The position numbers were made by a program, and so were the translations under genes. Positions 8,599 to 18,700 of a DNA stretch of 64,000 nucleotides are shown here, piece by piece. Each line of letters starts with the position of its first letter. Within the stretch, counting starts at the first letter, position 1. The notes beneath the pieces are model-generated. The model worked only from the letters and a program-made list of their open reading frames with translations, was not told where the DNA came from and ran no database searches. The DNA lies in the NCBI RefSeq assembly GCF_900099935.1, contig NZ_FNEK01000009.1, forward strand, positions 1 to 64,000, in the 5' to 3' direction. Source of the stretch: Aliiruegeria lutimaris (GTDB taxonomy: Bacteria; Pseudomonadota; Alphaproteobacteria; Rhodobacterales; Rhodobacteraceae).

Positions 8599-9654
8599 TC
8601 AACAATATCCGGCAGTCAGGATTGCGGCTTCGCCGGGGTCGAGACAACGGCGCGCGGGGGGGCCGAAATCGGCGGCCGAAGGCATGGAGCCGGACTGGTG
8701 TGACAGCGCGGCGCCCACGGACGCGGCCATGTCGGACCGGTCGGGAAAGAAACTCTCCACCGCCAGCCCGGCGGCTGTCAGAACGTGGTGCCGCTCCAAC
8801 ATCAGCGAAACATAGCCGACGGCGGTGCAATCGAGGGCCGTGGATACCCCCGGAAGCCCAAGAAGATCTCCCGCGCGCACGAACACCCCGCTTTCGGAAT
8901 AGAGCGTACGGGCATTCGATCCGGCAAGAAGCAGGCGATGGCCCGGCGAGACCAGCAGCGCCTCCCGCGGACCTGCCTCGCCCAATGCGCCCGCTGCGAT
9001 GCGCACGGGGCGCAGTCGCGAGTCGAGATGCATCCGTGCGCCGGAGATCCGTTGATGGGAGACCCAGCCAAGCCGTTGCGGGCCGTCATCGCGGGTCAGA
9101 ACCATATCGCCGGGTTCAAGCTGCGCGATATCCCGGAGCCCCTGTGGTGTCTCGACCGCCGTTCCCGCCGCGAGGCCACCACCGGGCGGGGCAACCTGCC
9201 GCCGCGCGCGTGCATCGGCTCGGGGATTGGTGGTGATACGCGCGATCCAGAAATCCGTATCCGCCGGCGGAAGATCTCCAAGAAACACCAGCAAACCGTC
9301 TGGCGCATGGGCCGCCGGCACATGTATCGCGACGAAGACCTGCACCCCGTCAGTCAGAACGATACAGCGATCCATGAGGTGTTCGTCGTCGATCTCGATC
9401 GCATCCAAATGCTTCAATCGCACCACGCGCCCGCAGATCCGCCGCGCCTTGCCGGCGGCGCGCCGGTGCAATTCGGCGACCTCACGCGATACGCCGAGCC
9501 GGGCGATACCGTCCGGCCCGTCCATACGAAATGCCTGTCCGCTCCAACGCCAGCTCGCCCCGATCCCAAGCTCACAGAACGTACCCGGCGCGAAGCCGTC
9601 GACCCGTGTCTGGGACCAGCGAAGAACGAAGGTACCGGTTAAGCCCGTCCCCAT
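8599..9654 (-). CDS. Hint-domain protein lacking the usual nucleophile
   Basis: The product has 351 residues with an N-terminal unassigned part of about 165 residues and a C-terminal Hedgehog/intein (Hint, PF13403-like) domain from about residue 165. Typical blocks are ETPQGLRDIAQLEPGDMVLT, LLVSPGHRLLL and YVSLMLERHHVLTAAGLAVE. In family members that self-cleave, the domain opens with Cys before GT-x-I-x-T. Here the aligned sequence is GGGLAAGTAVET, with no Cys or Ser at that place. The gene stands alone, convergent to tRNA-Trp. Function unknown; the domain may be only structural or recruiting. Confidence 0.75.
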   Translation of the reverse strand: MGTGLTGTFVLRWSQTRVDGFAPGTFCELGIGASWRWSGQAFRMDGPDGIARLGVSREVAELHRRAAGKARRICGRVVRLKHLDAIEIDDEHLMDRCIVLTDGVQVFVAIHVPAAHAPDGLLVFLGDLPPADTDFWIARITTNPRADARARRQVAPPGGGLAAGTAVETPQGLRDIAQLEPGDMVLTRDDGPQRLGWVSHQRISGARMHLDSRLRPVRIAAGALGEAGPREALLVSPGHRLLLAGSNARTLYSESGVFVRAGDLLGLPGVSTALDCTAVGYVSLMLERHHVLTAAGLAVESFFPDRSDMAASVGAALSHQSGSMPSAADFGPPARRCLDPGEAAILTAGYC

Positions 9655-9757
9655 CCGTGTTTGCCTGCTCGTTTTCTTTTTCTTTTCTACCCGAGCGTTA
9701 CCACAAAAGGGACGGTCGAGGAAGTGCCGTGCACGAACAGGTGTCGATCCGCCGGAA

Positions 9758-10081
9758 TCAGGCGCCGATGATCGTGGTCCAGCTTTCGATCCGCGCCTCC
9801 GGCCCTGACAGCTCTTTCTGCAGGAACGTCAGGTCCGCCGCGTTGTTGTCCAGCAGACGGCAACAGATCCGCCCTTCCCCGGAGCAACGCAGCGATTGAA
9901 GGCTGAGCCCGGCCTGACGAAAGGCCGAGGCGCAGCGTTCCAGCCCGACAAGCGCATCCCCCGTCTCGATCAGGATCTCGAAACCGACCCGCGCGGCGGG
10001 AAAGGCCCGGCGCGTCTCGGCGATCTGCTCAAGCGGAATGGCATTGGCCGGCTGGGTGGCAAGGGTGGCGGCGTCATACAT
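9758..10081 (-). CDS. conserved small protein, possibly ACT-like fold
   Basis: The product has 107 residues. The ATG at 10081 follows a strong ribosome site (cggaggaacgtgATG); the in-frame extension to 10153 is Arg-rich and unlikely. The sequence has an alternating beta-alpha-beta pattern (VGFEILIETGDALVGLERCASAFRQAG, then LRCSGEGRICCRLLD) that resembles an ACT/ferredoxin-like fold. This is inference from pattern only. It lies upstream of the Hint gene on the same strand, about 100 bases away. Confidence 0.55.
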   Translation of the reverse strand: MYDAATLATQPANAIPLEQIAETRRAFPAARVGFEILIETGDALVGLERCASAFRQAGLSLQSLRCSGEGRICCRLLDNNAADLTFLQKELSGPEARIESWTTIIGA

Positions 10082-10380
10082 CACGTTCCTCCGGCGCCTG
10101 TTGCGCGGTCCTTGGGTTATCGAAGGAACGGTGTTCCCTCGCTTTAGCTGCATTTCTTGCGCGCCCGCAATCTGTGGTTCAAATCGGCGCGTAATGGACT
10201 CATATTACGGGAAATGACGGGGATCCACAACCCAAACCGGAGGGGATCGGAGGCCGAAAAACCGCCAGAATACGAAGAACAGGGCTCGGAAAGCGGCATT
10301 CCGCGGGGTAATTCGACACGGACCGCCTCCGCGACGCTTCGGAGCCTGTCCAGCTTGCAAAAGGCTTGCGATAAGGGCGC

Positions 10381-11454
10381 ATGAAGGATTTTCTTGTCAT
10401 TGGCGGCGGCATCGCCGGTCTCTCCGCAGCGGCGGAACTCGCGCGCTCCGGGTCGGTTGTTCTCGTGGAGTCCGAGGATGCGCTCGGTTATCACGCCTCG
10501 GGCCGTTCGGCGGCCATGTTCCTGCAATCCTACGGAAATTCGACCGTGCGCGCTCTGAACGAAGCCAGCGCGGACGCGCATCGGCGCACGGATGTTCTGT
10601 CCCAGCGTGGCTTTCTCATGGTGGCAGACCGGGAACGGGGGGCGGTATTCGAACGCGAGCATGCCAGCTTCGGCGCGCAAAGGGTTACCATCGCGGAAGC
10701 GCAAGGTTTCTGGCCAATCCTGAATCCCTCCCATTGCGCCCATGCCGCCTGGCTCGAAGAGGCCTACGATCTCGACACGGACCGCCTGTTGCAACATTAC
10801 GCACGCCAGGCGCGCCAGCAGGGCGCCGAGATCCTGACGCGCCAGACGGTCCGGGAAATCCACAAGATCGGAAATCACTGGCAGGTGGAGACGGCAACCC
10901 AGACGCTGCAGGCGGCCCAGATCGTCAACGCGGCCGGTGCCTGGGCCGATCCGGTGGCGCGCATGGCCGGGATTGCGCCGCTTGGCATCCAGCCCCTGCG
11001 GCGTTCCATGGCGCGCCTGCCCGCGCCAAACGGGCTGGACACGCGGAACTGGCCTTTCGTCGATGAAGTGGGCGAGGACTGGTACGCCAAGCCGGATGCC
11101 GGCGCCTGGCTTGTCTCGCCGGCCGACGAAGACCCGGTGGAGCCGCATGATGCCTGGGCAGACGACATGGTCATCGCCGAGGGGCTGGCCCGCTATCAGC
11201 CCTTTGTCACGGTCGAGGTGACACGGGTTGAAACCACCTGGGCCGGGCTGCGGAGCTTTGCGCCCGACAGGGCCCTCGTGATCGGCCGCGACCCCACGGA
11301 GCCCGCTTTCCTGTGGTGTGCCGGCCAGGGTGGGTACGGTTTCCAGACAGCGCCCGCCGCGGCAGGTCTGCTGGCCACACTGGCGGGCGGGGCATCCCCC
11401 GATCTGGACGCGAATGTGGTCGCAGCGGTGAGCCCGGCCCGTTTCCGCCGTTAA
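10381..11454 (+). CDS. FAD-dependent oxidoreductase, D-amino acid oxidase/glycine oxidase type
   Basis: The product is 357 residues, DAO family (PF01266-like). The N-terminal dinucleotide motif is GGGIAGLSAAAELA, followed by the acidic end of beta 2 (VLVESED) and YHASGRSAA, typical for the family. The C-terminal FAD contact block is WCAGQGGYGFQTAPAAAGLLA. The likely reaction is oxidation of an amino or secondary amine substrate with O2 or an electron carrier; the substrate cannot be read from sequence. It stands as a single gene with about 300 bases upstream that must contain its promoter. Confidence 0.8.
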   Translation: MKDFLVIGGGIAGLSAAAELARSGSVVLVESEDALGYHASGRSAAMFLQSYGNSTVRALNEASADAHRRTDVLSQRGFLMVADRERGAVFEREHASFGAQRVTIAEAQGFWPILNPSHCAHAAWLEEAYDLDTDRLLQHYARQARQQGAEILTRQTVREIHKIGNHWQVETATQTLQAAQIVNAAGAWADPVARMAGIAPLGIQPLRRSMARLPAPNGLDTRNWPFVDEVGEDWYAKPDAGAWLVSPADEDPVEPHDAWADDMVIAEGLARYQPFVTVEVTRVETTWAGLRSFAPDRALVIGRDPTEPAFLWCAGQGGYGFQTAPAAAGLLATLAGGASPDLDANVVAAVSPARFRR

Positions 11455-11763
11455 ATGCTTTCAGACACGGCCCGCTCCAGCAAGCAAAGCCGCCTGTCGG
11501 AAATTGCATCGCTCTTGTCCGCTTTCCACTGAAATCGGCACGTTTCCTCGGCATGGAGGACATCTTACGCCGTCCGGCCGCACGGATTTCCGCTCCCGGC
11601 CAGCCTGCGACCGTCATTCATATTGAAAATTCTGCATCTGTATCCCAAGTCTTCGGCGAAGCAGGAACAACCAGCTGGCCTCCTCCCCGACTGCCACCGC
11701 CCCCCTGCTCCCGGATGCTCGTGATGGTCACGCGGCACCGGCAAGATTCAAGGACCGAGCCGA
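11455..11763. other. 309-base intergenic stretch
   Basis: It lies between the FAD oxidoreductase and the AhpD-like gene, both plus strand. I see no gene, RNA or strong hairpin; it should contain the promoter of the downstream gene. Confidence 0.4.
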
Positions 11764-12102
11764 ATGGACTGGAACAATTTCGTCGATGACATGAACGACC
11801 AACTCCGCGAGTTGAGCAAGGCCAACCCCGAGGTCACCAAGGGTTTCAGCACCCTGACCAAGGCCGCCAAGGAAAGCGGCACGCTCGACGTGAAGAGCAA
11901 GGAATTCGTGGCCCTCGGCATTTCCATCGCGATGCGCTGCGAGCCTTGCATCGGCTTCCACGTCAAGGCGCTGGCCAAAGCCGGCGGCACCCGCGAGGAA
12001 CTGGTCGACGTGCTCGGCATGGCCATCCAGATGGGCGGTGGCCCCTCGCTGATGTATGCCGCCAAGACGCTTGCCGCCTGGGATCAACTCGTCTCCAAGT
12101 GA
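11764..12102 (+). CDS. carboxymuconolactone decarboxylase/AhpD-like protein
   Basis: The product is 112 residues, all-helical AhpD-like family. The redox motif CEPCIGFH gives Cys59, Cys62 and His66 (CxxCxxxH), as in alkylhydroperoxidase AhpD. This suggests peroxide or organic hydroperoxide reduction with thiol partners, although many members have other or unknown roles. There is no adjacent ahpC. The start ATG is followed by an acidic helix (MDWNNFVDDMNDQLRELS) and gives the normal family length. Confidence 0.8.
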   Translation: MDWNNFVDDMNDQLRELSKANPEVTKGFSTLTKAAKESGTLDVKSKEFVALGISIAMRCEPCIGFHVKALAKAGGTREELVDVLGMAIQMGGGPSLMYAAKTLAAWDQLVSK

Positions 12103-12286
12103 CCTGCCGCCCCATGCAGCACCTCGTCGAAGGCCGCCGAACCGCGGCGGCTTTCGTGTTCCTGCCGGCACATCCGGAACAAACGTGAAGACGCGTGAAG
12201 CGTTCAACACGCCAGACACGTTGATTTTTTCGGCAAGGCGCGCCAGAGTTTTCCCTGACGATAGAAACTGTTCGGAGCTGTGCCAG

Positions 12287-12898
12287 ATGTCGACCCGCCG
12301 TGATTTCATCACCGCCACTACCGCCGCCTGCCTATCCGCCGCGCTTCTGCCCGTCGGGGCGCGCCGGGCGCTGGCCCAGACAGCCACCACATCCTCGACC
12401 ACGAGCAGCAGCTTCGAATTGGATCCGCAGTTCCAACCGCAGGTCGTCAAGATCAAGAAGCAGTTCCAGCCGGGCGAAATCCTGATCCTGCCCCGCTCGC
12501 ATTTCCTCTATTTCGTCTTCGAGACAGGCAAGGCGATCCGCTACGGCGTCGGCGTCGGCAAGGCCGGGCTGGAATTCACCGGCCAGGCCACGATCGACGT
12601 AAAGAAGGAATGGCCGACCTGGCGCCCGACCGACGAGATGATCGAACGCGATCCGGGAACCTATGCCAAGTTCAACGGCACCGATTACGTCATGCCCGGT
12701 GGCCCGAGCAATCCGCTGGGCGCCCGTGCGCTCTACCTGTTCCAGAATGGCAAGGACACGTATTTCCGTATTCACGGCACGACCGCGCCGGAGTCTATCG
12801 GTCGCTCTGTCTCGAACGGATGTATCCGTATGCTGAACGAGCACGTGATCGACCTGTACAACCGCGTTCCCCTGGGCACGATCGTGACCGTTCTGTGA
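12287..12898 (+). CDS. L,D-transpeptidase (YkuD family), Tat-exported
   Basis: The product is 203 residues. The N-terminus MSTRRDFITATTAACLSAA is a twin-arginine signal ending ALA-Q. The catalytic YkuD motif is present as HGT (His163) and SVSNGCIRM (Cys179). It would cross-link peptidoglycan stems (3-3) or attach proteins to the wall in the periplasm. The start at 12287 follows ggagctgtgccag; the frame is open further upstream but that part overlaps the AhpD-like gene in another frame. A 7-bp inverted repeat lies directly after the stop. Confidence 0.88.
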   Translation: MSTRRDFITATTAACLSAALLPVGARRALAQTATTSSTTSSSFELDPQFQPQVVKIKKQFQPGEILILPRSHFLYFVFETGKAIRYGVGVGKAGLEFTGQATIDVKKEWPTWRPTDEMIERDPGTYAKFNGTDYVMPGGPSNPLGARALYLFQNGKDTYFRIHGTTAPESIGRSVSNGCIRMLNEHVIDLYNRVPLGTIVTVL

Positions 12899-12900
12899 TC

Positions 12901-12920
12901 CTCCGGCAGACCAGCCGGAG
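12901..12920. terminator. hairpin between convergent genes
   Basis: ctccggc-agacca-gccggag forms a perfect 7-bp stem with a 6-base loop, directly after the L,D-transpeptidase stop and before the convergent ParA-like gene end. It has no T-run, so it is at best a weak or bidirectional terminator. Confidence 0.4.
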
Positions 12921-12977
12921 TTCACGTTCACGATGATCTTGCCGTTGATCTTGCCCGGATCCGTCGGGCGAGCCCTG

Positions 12978-13616
12978 TCAGGCGTCCAGAATGGCCTGGA
13001 TTTCGGCCCATAATTCCGCAATCTCGCGTGCCGCTGCGCTGTTGCGCTGCCGCTCCGTTACACCGAATCCCTGCCCGAGCGCCTCGGCATAGATCACGCG
13101 ATTGCCCAGAACCGTCTCGGCCACCGGCGCATCGAGTTCCTGCATGCCTGAGACCATCTCTCCTGAAAGGCGGGTGCCGGTGCGGGCGCGGTTGAGAACC
13201 GTCAGGGCGGATTTTCGGGTTCGCTCCACCAGTTCCAGCACCGCTTCCGTCGCCCAGAGATCGAGCTGGCTGGCCGAGACGGGAACGATCACCAGGTCTG
13301 CCTCGCGCAGCGCGGGGCGCAGGTCGCTGTCGGCCTTGGGTGGCGTGTCCACGATGACGAAATCATTGACCTTTCGCAGCTTGTCGCATTCGTACCCCAC
13401 GCCCCAAGCCGAGGCGGTGGAAAATTCCATGCCCGGCTCGCCCCCGGTCGCTTCGACCCGCGTCATGAACCAACGCCCGAGCGAGCCTTGCGGGTCCGTG
13501 TCCAGCACGGCAACGCTGTGGCCCGCAGCGCGCAGGTGAACGGCCAGGTTAACGGCGACCGTCGTCTTGCCGCTTCCGCCCTTCTGTTGAGCCACTGTGA
13601 TCGTACGTCCAGCCAT
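12978..13616 (-). CDS. ParA/MinD-family ATPase, orphan
   Basis: The product is 212 residues. The deviant Walker A motif KGGSGKTT is at residues 11-18 ([20 protein letters not shown]), with Walker A' [11 protein letters not shown] and switch block [13 protein letters not shown]. Such ATPases dimerise on DNA or membrane and position cargo. No parB, parS-like cluster or replication gene is adjacent, so it is a chromosomal orphan of unknown cargo. The ATG at 13616 starts directly at the family N-terminus and follows gggggtgaa. Confidence 0.85.
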   Translation of the reverse strand: MAGRTITVAQQKGGSGKTTVAVNLAVHLRAAGHSVAVLDTDPQGSLGRWFMTRVEATGGEPGMEFSTASAWGVGYECDKLRKVNDFVIVDTPPKADSDLRPALREADLVIVPVSASQLDLWATEAVLELVERTRKSALTVLNRARTGTRLSGEMVSGMQELDAPVAETVLGNRVIYAEALGQGFGVTERQRNSAAAREIAELWAEIQAILDA

Positions 13617-13934
13617 TTCACCCCCGGTGCCGTGCATGCCTTCACGGGATCGTGGCGCAGATGCTGCAGATGCACAACAGCCGAGATCGCGCTGCGGCGC
13701 AGCGCCGCTTGCCGATTCGGCCTGAAGGCCGAATCTGACGCACCCAGCCGGCCGAAACCGGCCGATATGATCGTCATATGGGCCACACCACCCCGTGTTG
13801 GGCCATTTCGGTCGCCGAAGCCGCCTTCCTGCTTGGCGGCTGGGTGAGAGTCACGTTAACAACGCTTGAGGAGACCGCGTGAGTACCGCCAGGGATTTTG
13901 CGGCGAACAGGTTTGCACGCTAGGGATTGTGTCG
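13617..13934. promoter_or_regulatory. divergent region with clustered inverted repeats
   Basis: Lies between the ParA-like gene (minus) and tamA (plus). Three close palindromes are visible: gctgc-ggc-gcagc (13691-13703), gattcggcct-ga-aggccgaatc (13714-13735, 10 bp perfect), and a ggccg/cggcc pair around 13748-13764. They could be binding sites or RNA hairpins. No gene is seen here. Confidence 0.45.
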
Positions 13935-15749
13935 ATGAGAAAGATTGGACCCATTATGTCGCGGCTTGGCGCCATCGCGATTGGCTCATGTGCAGCCTTT
14001 CCCGCGGCTGCGCTCGACAATGTCATTCTCAATACGCCCGGCGCCGATGACGCCCTTCACAAGACGCTCGAAGGCGCATCCATGATTCTACAGGCGCAGG
14101 AGGAGGAGCGGACCAGCCCCGACGACCTGCTGGCGACCGCGCGGGCCGAGTACAAGCGGATGGTCTCGGTTCTTTATGGCCAAGGGCGCTATGGCGGCAC
14201 GGTCAGCGTGAAGATCGACGGGCGCGAAGCTGCCGATATCTCGCCGCTCTCTCCGCCTGCGAGCATCGGCACCATCGAGATCACCGTGGAGCCGGGGCCG
14301 GAATTCCTGTTCTCCGAAGCCAGCGTGAAGCCGCTTGCGCCAAAAACGGAGTTGCCCAAGGGCTACCGCAAGGGCGAGATCGCCGAATCCGGGCTGATCG
14401 GACAGGCCGCGAGCACCGCCACCTCCGCCTGGAAGGATGCCGGTCACCCCAAGGTAGACCTTGTCGAAGAGAGCATCACGGCCAACCACGCGAAATCCAC
14501 CATCGCCTCGCGGCTGACGCTCGATCCCGGCCCGAAACTGCGCTTCGGGCCGATGACGGTCAGCGGCAACAAGCGGGTGCGCACGGACCGCATCAAGGCC
14601 ATTGCCGGCCTGCCCGAAGGCGAGACCTACAGCCCCAAGGAACTCAACGACGCCGCCGAGCGCCTGCGCCGCGCCGGCGCATTCCGCTCCGTGTCGATCC
14701 GGGAGGCCGAGGAAGTCGGGCCGGGCGACCTGATTGGTGTTGACACGGAAGTGCTGGAGCAGAAGCGCCGCCGCCTCGGCTTCGGAGCCGAGCTTTCCAC
14801 CCAGGAAGGCGGTCGGGTGAATGCCTACTGGATGCACCGCAACCTGCTCGGCGGCGCCGAGAACCTACGGCTGAGCTTCGATGTCGAAAACATCGGCACG
14901 ACGGCTGACGACAATGGCATAGATTACCTCGCCTCGGTCATCTTCAGACGCCCGGCAACCTTCCATCCCGATGTCGACCTGGTGCTGCGGGCAGTTATCG
15001 AACACGAGGACGAGCCGGGCTATGTGTCGAACTTGGCGGAAATCGGCGGCGCTTTCGCATGGCATTACTCGGACGATCTGGAATTGACCGCCGGACTAGA
15101 TTTCCGTGCCTCCGAGGTGGATGACGCATTCGGCGAACGCGACTACATGATGGTCTCCCTGCCGCTCCAGGCCTTTTGGGACAAACGCGACAACGAGTTC
15201 GACGCGACCCGGGGCTATTTTCTAGGTGCCGAGTTGCGGCCCTTTGTCGGCATCGACAACATGGAAAATGGCGGGCTTATTGAGCTCGACGCCCGCGGCT
15301 ATTACGGCTTCGGCGAAAAGCGCAACACGGTACTGGCCGGCTGGATGCAATATGGCAGCCTGTTCGGCCCGGAGATCTCCGGCGCGCCGCAGGACTACCT
15401 GTTCTTCGCCGGCGGCGGCGGCTCCGTGCGGGGCCAGCCCTACCAATCCCTTGGCGCGGGTGAATTCGGCGGCACGATCTTCGGTGGCCGCTCCTATGTT
15501 GCCCTCTCGGGCGAGATCCGCAGCTATGTTTCCGGCAATATCGGGGTCGTCGGTTTCGTCGACGGCGGATATGTCGGCGCAGAAGAATACTATGACGGCT
15601 CCGGAGAATGGATGTCCGGCGCCGGGATCGGCGTCCGCTACAAGACCGGCTTCGGCCCGATCCGGGTAGATTTTGCAACGCCCGTTCAGGGCGGCCCGGA
15701 CGACGCTGACAAACTTCAACTTTATATTGGTATCGGACAGGCCTTCTGA
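13935..15749 (+). CDS. tamA: outer membrane assembly factor TamA (BamA/Omp85 family)
   Basis: The product is about 604 residues. A signal peptide (to about residue 26, ending PAAA-LD) is followed by three POTRA-like segments, with conserved blocks IGTIEITVEPGPEF and FGPMTVSGNKRVRTDRI. A C-terminal 16-strand Omp85 barrel follows, with FFAGGGGSVRGQPYQSLG and the usual C-terminal strand IGIGQAF. It forms the TAM complex with TamB for outer membrane protein or lipid delivery. The start at 13935 gives the signal peptide. Its TGA overlaps the ATG of tamB (TGATG), so the two are translationally coupled. Confidence 0.92.
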   Translation: MRKIGPIMSRLGAIAIGSCAAFPAAALDNVILNTPGADDALHKTLEGASMILQAQEEERTSPDDLLATARAEYKRMVSVLYGQGRYGGTVSVKIDGREAADISPLSPPASIGTIEITVEPGPEFLFSEASVKPLAPKTELPKGYRKGEIAESGLIGQAASTATSAWKDAGHPKVDLVEESITANHAKSTIASRLTLDPGPKLRFGPMTVSGNKRVRTDRIKAIAGLPEGETYSPKELNDAAERLRRAGAFRSVSIREAEEVGPGDLIGVDTEVLEQKRRRLGFGAELSTQEGGRVNAYWMHRNLLGGAENLRLSFDVENIGTTADDNGIDYLASVIFRRPATFHPDVDLVLRAVIEHEDEPGYVSNLAEIGGAFAWHYSDDLELTAGLDFRASEVDDAFGERDYMMVSLPLQAFWDKRDNEFDATRGYFLGAELRPFVGIDNMENGGLIELDARGYYGFGEKRNTVLAGWMQYGSLFGPEISGAPQDYLFFAGGGGSVRGQPYQSLGAGEFGGTIFGGRSYVALSGEIRSYVSGNIGVVGFVDGGYVGAEEYYDGSGEWMSGAGIGVRYKTGFGPIRVDFATPVQGGPDDADKLQLYIGIGQAF

Positions 15750-18700
15750 TGCGTTTTGCCCGCCACGCCGCTTTTGCAGGAACCTTTTTCCTGATCGCCC
15801 TACCCGCCCCCGCCCAAGACGAGGATGGCGGCGGCATGATCCAGCGTTTCCTGCAGGACAAGCTCTCCTCCGGTGGCCGCGAAGTGCGCATCAGCGGCTT
15901 CGAGGGGCTGCTCTCCGGCGCGGCGCGGCTGGGCGAGCTGACCATTGCCGATGACAAGGGCGTCTGGCTGACCCTGCGCAATGCCGAGCTTGACTGGAGC
16001 CGGGCCGCACTTCTGCGGGGCAATCTCTCGGTGGAAACCCTCTCGGCCGGCGAGCTGATCGTGGAGCGCCTTCCCGAAGCCGCACCACAGGATGAAAACG
16101 CCCTGCCGGACGCGCCCAAGGCGGAAGCCTCCGGGTTTTCCCTGCCCGAGCTGCCGATCTCGATCCGGATCGACACTCTCGCCATAGAACGCGCGGAACT
16201 GGGCGAGCCGGTGCTGGGCCAGGCGGCGGTGCTCGGGCTGCAGGGCGGGGTGGAGCTGGCCAGCGGTGAAGGCCGGGTCGACCTTGAGACCCGCCGGCTC
16301 GACGGGCCAGACGATACCATCAGCCTGCATGGCAGCTTCGTCAACGAGACCCGCACGCTCACGCTCGACCTCAGCATGTCCGAAGACGCGGGTGGGATCG
16401 TCAGCAGCCTGCTCAAGCTGCCCGGCTCCCCGTCGCTCGACCTGAAGGTCGCGGGTGACGGCCCGCTCACCGATTTCGCTGCCGATATCGGCCTGCGTAC
16501 CGATGAGCAGGACCGGATCGCGGGTGCGGTGACACTCAAGGGCGACGACGCCGGAAACACCACCTTCACGGCGGATATCGGCGGCGATATCACCCCGCTC
16601 ATCCCGGCCGATTTCCACGAGTTTTTCGGCGATGACATCCGCCTGACGGTCAATGGCGCGCGCGGCGCGGAAGGGACGCTGGACCTGCCGCTTTTCTCGC
16701 TCGCAGCCAAGTCGCTGCAATTGCAGGGCGCGGTGACGCTCGGCGCCGATGGCTTGCCGACCGCCTTCGATATCGACGGCAAGATGGGGCGGGCCGATGG
16801 CGCGCCGCTGCGCCTGCCGGTCTCCGGGCCGGGCACTTATCTCGACCAGGTCGCGCTCGCGGCCGAATTCGATGCCGCGCAAAGCGACCGCTGGACGCTG
16901 ACGGCAGAGGTTGACGGCGTGGATACCGAAGCCGCCAATCTGGACCAGCTTGCCCTGGACGGCGTCGGCAGGATCTCCACCGGTGACGGCGCAGCCGTTT
17001 CCGGCGACCTGCTCTTCGATTTCGCCGGCCTTGCGCTGGCCGATCCGGCGCTGGCAAAGGCGGCGGGCGAAACGCTCAACGGTGGGGTGGCCTTCAGCTG
17101 GCAACAGGGCAGCGCGCTGGACATCACGCGGCTCTTTGCCGACGGGGCCGATTTCGGCGTCACCATTCTCGGCGATCTTCGGGTCGCGGATCGCAGCCTG
17201 AAGATTTCCGGCCAGGGACAGGTTCGGGCCGACGACATCTCCCGCTTCTCCGATCTGGCCGGACGTCCCTTGACCGGCCAAGCCACGGTCGGGCTTTCCG
17301 GTCAGGGCGACCCGCTCGGCGGCATCTTCGCGGTGACGGCGGATATCGCGGCGGACGGACTGTCGATCGGCGACGAGACGGCGGACCGCCTGCTCGACGG
17401 CCCGGTCACAATCGCCACCGCCGCGCGGCGCGACACCTCCGGCACCGTACTGGACCGTTTCGAACTGCGCAGCCGCGGCGTCGAGGCCGATGCATCCGGC
17501 AATGTCGGCAGCGGCAGCTCGGATCTCAGATTCTCGGCAGCGCTGAGCGATGTCGGGCTCGTCCTGCCGGGGCACGAAGGGCAATTGACCCTCTCCGGCG
17601 AGGCCCGCGAAACCGCGCCGGGCGACTGGATGACCGGGCTGGAACTGGCCGGCCCCTATGAGCTGGCCGGCAACCTCGCCGGGCGCATTCACCCCGGCGA
17701 CGGCGATATCACCCTCGACCTCTCCATGCCCGATATCGCGCCGCTGGTGCCAGATCACAGCGGCCCGATCAGCGTCACGGGCAGCGCGAAGGAAGAAGCC
17801 GAGGGCAAATGGAATGTCGACCTGGATGTCGGCGGCCCCTACGAGCTGGCCGCGCAGGTGGCGGGCCTTGTCGCCCCCGGCGAGAGCGATGTTGCTCTTG
17901 AGATTGCCCTGCCGGACATCGCGCCGCTGGTGCCAGATCACAGCGGCCCGATCAGCGTCACGGGCAGCGCGAAGGAAGAGGCCGAGGGCAAATGGAATGT
18001 CGACCTGGATGTCGGCGGCCCCTACGAGCTGGCCGCGCAGGTGGCGGGCCTTGTCGCCCCCGGCGAGAGCGATGTTGCTCTTGAGATTGCCCTGCCGGAC
18101 ATCGCGCCGCTTGTCCCCGGTCATACCGGCGCCGTGGCGCTGTCTGGCACGGCTGCGGAAACCGGAACCGGCGGTTGGAAGTTCAAGCTGGACGGCTCCG
18201 GCCCCTACGAGGCGCAGGTCAATCTGGACGGCAGCATGGGCGGGGGCCCCGGCGAAGTGGCGCTGACCGCCAGCCTTCCGGACATTGCCCCGCTCGCCCC
18301 CGGCCTGACCGGTCCGATCCTTGCCGAAGGCACGGCCAGCGATGCCGGCGACGGGCTGTGGAAGATCGATTTCGACGCCAGCGGCCCCTATGACAGCGTT
18401 GCCACCGTGGATGGTGTCGTTGGCGGTGGCCAGAGCGATCTCCTGCTCGACGTCTCCCTGCCCGACCTCTCGCCGCTCGTCCCGCAGGTCCAGGGACCAG
18501 TTCGCGCGCGTGGCACCGCCGCCGAAGCCGGCGACGGCCGCTGGAACGTGGATTTCAACGTCGCCGCTCCGCAAGGGGCGACAGCCGATATTGCCGGCGC
18601 CGTGGGCGCAACCGGCACGGATGTCGAGCTTGCCGTCGCCGTTCCACAGGTTTCGGCCTTTGCCCCGGGCGTGAACGGCGCGCTGACCGCCGCGGCAACC

